Assembly: GCA_023447015.1 (NCBI GenBank)
Contig: JAEXPG010000318.1
Span: forward strand, 1 to 13,910
DNA: 13,910 bases
DNA from: Verrucomicrobiota bacterium
Lineage (GTDB): Bacteria; Verrucomicrobiota; Verrucomicrobiia; Opitutales; Opitutaceae
Direction of reading: 5' to 3'
Positions 8,468-13,910 of this stretch are shown here, one piece after another. How positions within the stretch are numbered: position 1 is the stretch's first letter; each line of letters opens with the position of its first letter. The notes under the pieces are model-generated. The model did no database searches, was not told the DNA's origin, and saw nothing but the letters and a program-made list of their open reading frames with translations. Made by a program: the position numbers and the translations under genes.

Positions 8468-9611
8468 ATGATCGCTCCCGAAACCTTCTCGCACATCGAA
8501 AACATCAAGAAACGCGCCGGCCATCTGTGGAGGTTTCTTTAACTGCGAACAAAAGCAGCGTGAGATCGAGGCCCTTGAGGGCCAGATGGGGGCTCCCACG
8601 TTCTGGGACAGCCAGGAGCGCGCCCAGACGCACATCGCCAAACTCAACGCGATGAAGCGGTCCGTCCTCCCGGTTGTGGCCTTCCAGAAGAAGGTCGAGG
8701 ACCTGGATGTGATGGTGGAGCTGGTCGACGCCGCCTCGCCCGCCGAGAAGGACGCCTACGAGCGCGAGCTCGAGACGTCGGTGGGCGCGATGGTCGCCGA
8801 GCTCGACGAGCTGGAGATCTCCTCGTTCCTCACCGGGCAGTTCGACAAGAACAACGCCATCTTCTCGATCCAGTCCGGCGCCGGCGGCACGGAGTCCAAC
8901 GACTGGGCCGAAATCCTCTTCCGCATGTACAACCGCTGGGCCGAGCGCCGCGGTTTCACCGTGGAGCTGCAGGACGTGCAGGCCGGCGACCAGGCCGGCA
9001 TCACCAAGGCCACGATGCTCATCAAGGGCGAGAACGCCTACGGCTACGCCAAGGCCGAGCGCGGCGTCCACCGCCTCGTGCGCATCAGCCCGTTCGACGC
9101 CAACAAGCGCCGCCACACCTCCTTCTGCGCCGTCGACGTGATCGCGGAGATCAACGAGGACATCAACATCGAGGTCCCCGAGGCCGACATCCGCGTCGAT
9201 GTCTACCGTTCGTCCGGCAAGGGCGGTCAGGGCGTCAACACCACCGACTCGGCCGTGCGCATCACGCACATCCCGACCGGGCTGGTGGTCGTCTGCCAGA
9301 ACGAGCGTTCGCAGATCAAGAACCGCGCCAGCGCGATGAGCGTGCTCAAGGCCCGCCTCTACGAGAAGAAGCTCGACGAGCAGCGCAGCGAGATGGAGCG
9401 CTTCTACGGCGAGAAGGGCGAGATCGGCTGGGGCAGCCAGATCCGCAGCTACGTCCTCCAGCCGTACCAGATGGTCAAGGACCTGCGCACCGGCGTGGAG
9501 ACCAGCAACGTCTCGGCCGTGCTCGACGGCGACCTCGACCGCTTCATCAACGGCTGGCTGCGCGCCGGCAGTCCCCGCCATCGCAACAAGGACATCAAGA
9601 TGGAGGACTGA
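8468..9611 (+). CDS. prfB: Peptide chain release factor 2, expressed by +1 programmed frameshift
   Basis: RF2 ends translation at UGA and UAA codons. Frame 0 runs 8468-8539, encodes 24 residues (MIAPETFSHIENIKKRAG then HLWRFL) and meets TAA at 8540-8542. Skipping T8540 enters the long frame at AAC 8541, which continues to TGA 9609-9611. The joined protein is 380 residues, slightly longer than the E. coli form (365) because of a C-terminal tail after DGDLDRFINGWLRAG. The stop-codon-recognising tripeptide SPF is at 207-209 (9087-9095). The catalytic GGQ is at 252-254 (9222-9230) within SSGKGGQGVNTTDSAVRITH; its glutamine is normally methylated by PrmC. These positions are within two residues of E. 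coli RF2. The first ATG in the long frame (8586) would drop the N-terminal helices and is not the real start. No Shine-Dalgarno sequence is evident before ATG 8468. Codon use is strongly C-ending, unlike the permeases. Confidence 0.97.
8529..8543 (+). promoter_or_regulatory. RF2 +1 frameshift site with TAA stop
   Basis: GGAGG (8529-8533), TTT, CTT (8537-8539), TAA (8540-8542) and C form the site. The arrangement matches the E. coli prfB signal AGGGGG-TAT-CTT-TGA-C: an internal Shine-Dalgarno-like sequence three bases before the CTT slip codon, a stop, then C. tRNA-Leu on CUU slips to UUU when termination is slow, so low RF2 raises RF2 synthesis. The deviation is TAA in place of TGA. Confidence 0.93.
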
Positions 9612-9647
9612 GGAATTGCGGAATGCGGATTTCGGATTGCGGAATGA
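9612..9647 (+). repeat. Heptamer repeat array B (left arm of inverted pair)
   Basis: After the prfB stop come GGAA and four 7-mers: TTGCGGA (9616-9622), ATGCGGA (9623-9629), TTTCGGA (9630-9636) and TTGCGGA (9637-9643), then ATGA. The lead and spacing from the stop codon are the same as in array A at 342, but the two inner units are in the opposite order. Here ATG 9644 does not open a long gene. Confidence 0.8.
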
Positions 9648-9691
9648 AACAGCCCAAGCCGCTGCCAACCAGAACGTGACGCATCTCGAAG

Positions 9692-9726
9692 TCTGAATTC
9701 CGCAATCTGCATTCCGAAATCCGCAA
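9692..9726 (-). repeat. Heptamer repeat array C (right arm of inverted pair)
   Basis: Read on the minus strand this holds TTGCGGA (9720-9726), TTTCGGA (9713-9719), ATGCAGA (9706-9712), TTGCGGA (9699-9705) and a degenerate ATTCAGA (9692-9698). It is inverted relative to array B, with 48 bases between the arms (9644-9691). The two arms can pair imperfectly into a long stem, which could end or stabilise the prfB transcript. It ends 7 nt before the next gene's ATG. Confidence 0.75.
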
Positions 9727-9733
9727 TCTCCCG

Positions 9734-11149
9734 ATGCTCACCCACGCCGCCATCCGTTCCGCGCTCGACGCGCAGCCGCTCTTCGAGGCGAAGAGTTGGC
9801 GGCTTTCGCCCTCGGCTTGGCCGCTTACGCCGGCGCAGGCGACCGAGCTGGAGCAGATCGGGCAGGCGTGCCTCGAGTTCCATCAGGCGCTGGAGAACCT
9901 CTACCTGCGTTCGCATGCCGGGAAGAACCTCCTGCGCAACAAGCCGCTCCTCGCGCCCTGGGTGGCTGAATACCTCGACCGCGGCAAGCCGCCCGGCCTG
10001 CTCGCCCACGCGCGCGACCCTCGCCAGCGCGGCGCGCTCCCGCCCGTGCTCCGGCCCGACCTCCTTCTCACCGACGAGGGCTGGGCGCTCACCGAGCTCG
10101 ACTCCGTCCCCGGCGGCATCGGGCTGACCGCCTTCCTCAACCGCCTCTACGCCCCGACCGGAGGCGTCCTCGGTGCCGACGACGCGATGATCGAGGGCTT
10201 CTACGCGGCCCTCGCCGCGTTGGCGCCGACCAAATCGACCCCGACTGTCGCGCTCGTCGTCAGCGAGGAGGCCGCGACCTACCGGCCCGAGATGGAGTGG
10301 GTCGCCGCCCAGCTTCAGCTGCGTGGCCGTCGCGTCGTGTGCCTGCGGCCGGAGCAGGTCTTCCCGCTCGGCGGCGCCGTCTATTGCGACAGCGAAGGCA
10401 CGCCGGAGCGGATCGACGTCGTCTACCGCTTCTTCGAGCTCTTCGACCTCGCCAACGTCGCCTGCGCGCAGCACCTGCTCGAGGCGTGGGCGGGCGGCGA
10501 GGTGGCGATCGCGCCGCCGCTGCGGCCGTTCCAGGAGGAGAAACTCGCCCTCGCGCTCTTCCACCACCACCTGCTCCAGGACTACTGGGCGGAGAACCTC
10601 TCCCGCGGTGCGCTGCGCACGCTGCGTCACCTGATTCCGGAGTCGTGGGCGATCGACCCGGCGCCGCTGCCGCCCAGCGCCGTGCTCGACGCGCCGCAGG
10701 TCGGCGGGCGCCCGATCTACGACTGGCGCCAGCTCGCCGGCGCCTCGCAGAAGGAGCGCGACCTCATCATCAAGATCTCCGGCTACGACGAGACCGCCTG
10801 GGGCGCGCGCAGCGTCACCCTCGGCAGCGACTGCTCGCGCGAGGAGTGGCAGGCCGCGCTCGACGGCGCGATCGCCCGCGCCGGCACGCACCTCCACCAG
10901 CTCCAGCGCTACCGCAAGCCGCGCCGCGGGAAGCACCCGCTCTACGACGCCCACGGCCACGCGCACGAGCATGAGGGGCGGCTGCGCCTCTGCCCGTACT
11001 ACTTCGTGGTCGGCGGCAAGGCCCGCCTCGGCGGCGCGCTCGCCACCTTCTGCCCGCCCGACAAGAAGATCATCCATGGCATGCAGGACGCCGCGCTGCT
11101 GCCCTGCCGCGTGGTCGCCCCCGCTCCCGTCGCCACTTCCCAGCCATGA
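9734..11149 (+). CDS. ATP-grasp / glutathionylspermidine synthase-like protein
   Basis: This 471-residue soluble protein has no signal peptide. It resembles the circularly permuted ATP-grasp ligases related to glutathionylspermidine synthase. The supporting segments are RPDLLLTDEGWALTELDSVP followed by GGIG (about residues 108-130), which looks like the substrate/ATP-binding acidic motif of that group; DVVYRFFELFD (228-238); and LIIKISGYDETAWGARSVTL (344-363) followed by REEWQAAL, which aligns by eye with the lysine plus glycine-rich loop of permuted ATP-grasps (typically LKP-x-GYGGxGV). That loop is diverged here: few glycines remain, so catalysis is uncertain. A conserved-looking C-terminal block, LCPYYFVVGGKARLGGALAT, begins near 418. 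If active, it would join a carboxylate to an amine or thiol using ATP; the substrates are unknown. Its stop overlaps the next gene's start by 4 nt. The ATG at 9734 has no Shine-Dalgarno sequence and follows repeat array C. Confidence 0.9.
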   Translation: MLTHAAIRSALDAQPLFEAKSWRLSPSAWPLTPAQATELEQIGQACLEFHQALENLYLRSHAGKNLLRNKPLLAPWVAEYLDRGKPPGLLAHARDPRQRGALPPVLRPDLLLTDEGWALTELDSVPGGIGLTAFLNRLYAPTGGVLGADDAMIEGFYAALAALAPTKSTPTVALVVSEEAATYRPEMEWVAAQLQLRGRRVVCLRPEQVFPLGGAVYCDSEGTPERIDVVYRFFELFDLANVACAQHLLEAWAGGEVAIAPPLRPFQEEKLALALFHHHLLQDYWAENLSRGALRTLRHLIPESWAIDPAPLPPSAVLDAPQVGGRPIYDWRQLAGASQKERDLIIKISGYDETAWGARSVTLGSDCSREEWQAALDGAIARAGTHLHQLQRYRKPRRGKHPLYDAHGHAHEHEGRLRLCPYYFVVGGKARLGGALATFCPPDKKIIHGMQDAALLPCRVVAPAPVATSQP

Positions 11150-13146
11150 CGCCCCGACTCCCGACCTCCCGTTGCGCGCTCCTGCTCGCCCTGCTCGCGG
11201 CCGCTGCCCAGCCCGGCTGCGTGACCGCGCCGAAGGTGCCGCCGGCGGCCGCGACCGCGTCGGTTGCGTTCCAGACCTCGTACACGAACGCCCGCACCGA
11301 GGGGCGCGAGGAGGTCGAGGACATCCTCGGCGTCTATGCCAACCTGCCCGCCGAACAGGCGCCCGGCGTGGCCGCGCTGCGGCGCGACATCGCGGAGGCG
11401 CTCGCCACGCTCAAACGCGAGGGCCGCGACCGGCTCACGACGGCCGAGGTCGACCGGCTGACGGTGCAGAATCCGAATTTCTGGCACGCGTGGTTCGAGT
11501 TCGACCCGCGCGACTCCAGCCTGCTCATGCTGCACGCCAGCCTGCTCCTCGAGGCCGGGGAGATCTTCCGCGCCTCGATGGTGCTCACCGTCGGCGTGCA
11601 GGCGCTGCCGCTCAATGTCCAGGAGCGCGTCTTCTGGTTCACCCAGCAGGCCCGCACGCACTGGACCGCCTTCCGCCGGCTCGACGAGCTGCGCGAGCTC
11701 GAGAAGGCGTGGGGCGACAACCGCCGCGCCCGCGAGGCGGGTCTGGCCCGGATCGTGCGCGAGTGGCCGGCCGACGGGTTCGCGCTCGAGGCGCTCCTGC
11801 AGAGCCGCGCCGGCTTCAAGCCCGGCTCCATCCCCAGCGACGACAACGCGCCGATCCTGCTCGGCCCCGCGGTGCGCGCGCATGTCGCCAAGGAGCTGGC
11901 CCAGCTGCGCCGGATCAACCCGGTCGCCGCTGCCCGCTACGCCGAGGACCGCGAAGCCGCCGCCGAGTTCGGCCGCCTCTGGACGCGTGTGGCCGACGAG
12001 GACCGGGCGGTGGAGCTGCGCGAGCTGGTGCAGTTCGGCGCCCAGGCGCAGAAGCTCGGACTGGGTGAACTGGCCATGGTCGTCGGCCGGGCCGCCGCGG
12101 CGCAGCGCGGGTTCATCGCCCCTGCCGATCTCGAGTTCATGCGCGGCACCCTGCCGCTCGTCCTTCCGGCCGCCGAGGCCGAGGCGGTGCTCGCCCGCCT
12201 CGAGGGCGGACGGATGCCCTCCTTCCAGCTGACCCGGCCCGCTGAGGTTCCCTCCGAGGTGCTCGGGGGCATGGATCCGGCGGTGCACCCGCTGCTCGCC
12301 GACCACGCCGTGCGCGAGTACGCGCGGGAATCCCTCTGGATCCAGGCGGCGGGCGACAACGCCGCGTTGCGCGCCCAGCACCTGCGCATCCGTGCGATCG
12401 GCGCCAGCAACACCGGCCGCTTCAAGGCGGCCCTCGCCGACCTCGACGAGGCGATCAAGCTCCAGCCGAAGAACGTGCCGTGGCTGATCGACCGCGTCGT
12501 CATCCTCTCGAAGCTCGGCCGGGTGGAGGAGGCCGACGCGGAGTTCGCGCGGCTGCAGAAGTTGGTCCCCGACGACGACTACCTGCGCTCCACGCTCGCC
12601 GTGCATCGTTTCGGCGAGGGGCGGCACGCCGAGGCCGAGCCGCTCTTCCGCGCCGCCAAGCCCGACAGCGAGAACTTCCCCTACGAGGTGATCTTCGGCT
12701 ATCTGGCGGGGCTGCGGCGCGGCGCGCCGGACCGCGCCTGGCTGCGCCAGAATTCCCTGCAGGCCGCCGCGTGGCCCGCGCCGATCCAGCGCTATCTCGC
12801 CGGCGAGATCGACCGCGCGGCGCTGCTGCAGGCCGCGCGCGACACGTTCGACATGCGCACCACCGAGCAGCAATGCGAGGCGTACTTCTCGCTCGGCGAG
12901 GTGGCGCTCGCCGCCGGCGACACGGTGACCGCGATCCGCGAGCTCGAGAACTGCGTGCAGTCGGGCATCGTCGGTTTCATCGAGTATGATCTCGCGCGCC
13001 GCGAGCTGGCGCGGCTGCGTCCTTCGCCCGTGCCCGTCGCCCCGGCGAAGGAGTCGGCTCCGGTCGTCCCGGCCGCAGCCGGATCGGAGGGCGAGGGCCG
13101 TGGAGATGGCGCAGAGGATGCGACGGGCGAGGAGTCCTCGATCTGA
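11146..13146 (+). CDS. Exported (possible lipoprotein) protein with TPR-like repeats
   Basis: This 666-residue protein has an N-terminal signal: basic residues R4 and R9, then a hydrophobic stretch at about 11-21. It is followed by AQPGC with Cys25, which could be a lipidation site, but proline at -2 and glutamine at -3 are poor for a lipobox, so plain secretion is also possible. The body is helical. TPR-like units are visible at about 408-441 (GRFKAALADLDEAIKLQP), 442-477 (GRVEEADAEFARLQKLVPDD) and 478-509, with another near 575-606 (EAYFSLGEVALAAGDTVTAI). The tail after about residue 625 is Pro/Ala/Gly/Glu-rich and probably disordered. ATGA at 11146-11149 couples it to the ATP-grasp-like gene, suggesting joint production of a cytoplasmic and an envelope protein. 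TPRs mediate protein contacts; no enzymatic motif is seen and the function is unknown. Confidence 0.9.
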   Translation: MTPRLPTSRCALLLALLAAAAQPGCVTAPKVPPAAATASVAFQTSYTNARTEGREEVEDILGVYANLPAEQAPGVAALRRDIAEALATLKREGRDRLTTAEVDRLTVQNPNFWHAWFEFDPRDSSLLMLHASLLLEAGEIFRASMVLTVGVQALPLNVQERVFWFTQQARTHWTAFRRLDELRELEKAWGDNRRAREAGLARIVREWPADGFALEALLQSRAGFKPGSIPSDDNAPILLGPAVRAHVAKELAQLRRINPVAAARYAEDREAAAEFGRLWTRVADEDRAVELRELVQFGAQAQKLGLGELAMVVGRAAAAQRGFIAPADLEFMRGTLPLVLPAAEAEAVLARLEGGRMPSFQLTRPAEVPSEVLGGMDPAVHPLLADHAVREYARESLWIQAAGDNAALRAQHLRIRAIGASNTGRFKAALADLDEAIKLQPKNVPWLIDRVVILSKLGRVEEADAEFARLQKLVPDDDYLRSTLAVHRFGEGRHAEAEPLFRAAKPDSENFPYEVIFGYLAGLRRGAPDRAWLRQNSLQAAAWPAPIQRYLAGEIDRAALLQAARDTFDMRTTEQQCEAYFSLGEVALAAGDTVTAIRELENCVQSGIVGFIEYDLARRELARLRPSPVPVAPAKESAPVVPAAAGSEGEGRGDGAEDATGEESSI

Positions 13147-13226
13147 GTTCTGGTGTTGCGGGCGCGTTGCGGGGCAATCGGCCGAGTCTTGGGACGGGCT
13201 TCCGGTCCTCTCGGCGGTGGTCTCTC

Positions 13227-13260
13227 GCGCGCCGGATGAGCGGATCCCGTGAAGGCGCGC
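13227..13260. terminator. GC-rich hairpin in convergent gap
   Basis: GCGCGCC (13227-13233) is perfectly complementary to GGCGCGC (13254-13260). Inside it GGAT/ATCC (13234-13237 with 13244-13247) can extend the stem with a 6-nt bulge. It sits between the convergent TPR and rhombosortase-like genes, where a shared terminator is expected, but there is no T-run on either strand. The rest of the 115-nt gap shows nothing recognisable. Confidence 0.3.
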
Positions 13261-13261
13261 C

Positions 13262-13858
13262 CTACGGACGCTGGGACTCCTGTCGGGCGAACGGCCAGGC
13301 GAGGAGGGCGCAGGCGACGCCGCCGAGGTGCGCGAGCGTGGAGACCTTGATGCCGGGGCCGAGATCGGAAACCAGCGGCGTGTCGGTGGCCGCCTCGATC
13401 GCGATCTTGACGGCGACGAGCGCGAGCACGGACGGCCAGAGCCAACGCTGGGCGGCGCGGTCGCGGCGCAGTTGCACGAGGGCGAGCAGCACCAGCAGGC
13501 CGACGGCGAGGCCGGACAGTCCGCCGTAGAAGGCGAGGGCGGGGTCGGCGACGAGGAGGAAGCCGGAGATCACGGCCGGGGCGAGCGCGAGGAAGGCGCG
13601 GGTGGTGCGGGGGGCGAACGACTCGAGCCAGGCCCCCGCGGTGACAAACACGGCGAGATCGGCGACGAGGTGGCGCCAGCCAAAGTGCACGAGATGGCCG
13701 GTCCAGAGGCGCCAGATCTCGCCGGCGGCGATCTCGGGGCGGCGGTAGAGCAGCTTCTCCGCGAGGGCCGGAACCAGGATGCACGCCAGCGCAGCCGAGG
13801 CCAGCAGGAGGGTCGCCCAGCAACGGGAGGGGCGGAAACGATGGACGGGCGAAGGCAT
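13262..13858 (-). CDS. Rhomboid-family intramembrane serine protease, rhombosortase-like
   Basis: This 198-residue protein has about six membrane segments (roughly 15-32, 63-78, 88-104, 108-130, 140-157 and 176-190). The segment GEIWRLWTGHLVHFGWRHLVADL (46-68) matches the rhombosortase signature W-R-L-x-T-x-H-x-x-H-x-x-x-x-H-L. The catalytic serine is S115 in YGGLSG, and the histidine partner is H177 in AHLGG. The usual asparagine of the H-L-x-x-N element is aspartate here (D67). Rhombosortases cut surface proteins near a C-terminal GlyGly-CTERM sorting tag, and the short length fits that branch better than general rhomboids, which are usually longer. No protein with such a tag is encoded in this window. 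The gene is convergent with the TPR gene and has no visible Shine-Dalgarno sequence. A non-rhombosortase small rhomboid remains possible. Confidence 0.88.
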   Translation of the reverse strand: MPSPVHRFRPSRCWATLLLASAALACILVPALAEKLLYRRPEIAAGEIWRLWTGHLVHFGWRHLVADLAVFVTAGAWLESFAPRTTRAFLALAPAVISGFLLVADPALAFYGGLSGLAVGLLVLLALVQLRRDRAAQRWLWPSVLALVAVKIAIEAATDTPLVSDLGPGIKVSTLAHLGGVACALLAWPFARQESQRP

Positions 13859-13910
13859 GGCGGACGGCGCGGATCGTGGCCGCAGGATCCGCGGCTGGCG
13901 AGTGCGACGG

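Noticed and set aside
8540..8542. prfB as a pseudogene broken by a stop and frameshift
   Set aside because: The slip codon, the internal GGAGG at exact spacing and the intact downstream motifs identify programmed frameshifting, not damage.
8505..9668. 387-codon minus-strand frame opposite prfB
   Set aside because: The plus strand carries unmistakable RF2 motifs; the antisense product is low-complexity Leu/Val/Asp/Ala.
9616..9726. CRISPR array
   Set aside because: The units are 7 nt tandem heptamers without spacers, in inverted arrangement, with no cas genes.
9449..11077. 542-codon minus-strand frame spanning the prfB end, the repeat and the ATP-grasp-like gene
   Set aside because: It runs through an intergenic repeat and two plus-strand genes and is explained by codon bias.
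10999..12873. 624-codon open frame on the minus strand opposite the TPR gene
   Set aside because: It is the antisense shadow of a gene with a signal peptide and TPR repeats; the translation has no membrane, domain or repeat logic of its own.

Overview
The window is GC-rich, densely coding DNA. A PadR regulator with 'orphan' MacB/FtsX-type permeases, a release factor 2 gene with a programmed frameshift, a rhombosortase-like protease and short intergenic heptamer repeats together suggest Verrucomicrobiota, perhaps an Opitutaceae-like lineage. Acidobacteriota also carry the PadR-permease pairing. This assignment is inference from gene content, not a database result.

Layout. (1) 6-8359, plus strand: a PadR-family repressor followed by three tandem permeases of about 875-889 residues, each with two MacB periplasmic-core/FtsX halves and an N-terminal permease-prefix domain. 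The permeases are 12 nt apart, which fits one operon. No ABC ATPase is present. (2) 8360-8467: a short gap with a candidate hairpin terminator. (3) 8468-9611: prfB (RF2), read through a +1 frameshift at CTT TAA C; the in-frame stop is TAA rather than the usual TGA. (4) 9612-9733: an inverted pair of heptamer-repeat arrays. (5) 9734-13146: two genes overlapping by 4 nt, an ATP-grasp/glutathionylspermidine-synthase-like protein and an exported protein with TPR-like repeats. (6) 13147-13261: a convergent gap with a GC-rich hairpin. (7) 13262-13858, minus strand: a rhomboid/rhombosortase-like intramembrane protease. The last 52 bases (13859-13910) show nothing I can name.

How the parts relate. 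The PadR protein probably controls the permease array, which by family analogy may move or extrude hydrophobic compounds or act in envelope stress; the substrate cannot be read from sequence. prfB is housekeeping and autoregulated. The ATP-grasp and TPR genes are probably co-translated, function unknown. The most unusual features are the TAA at the RF2 frameshift site and a heptamer array that begins 4 nt after a stop codon at two separate places and, in one of them, ends exactly at the next gene's ATG.
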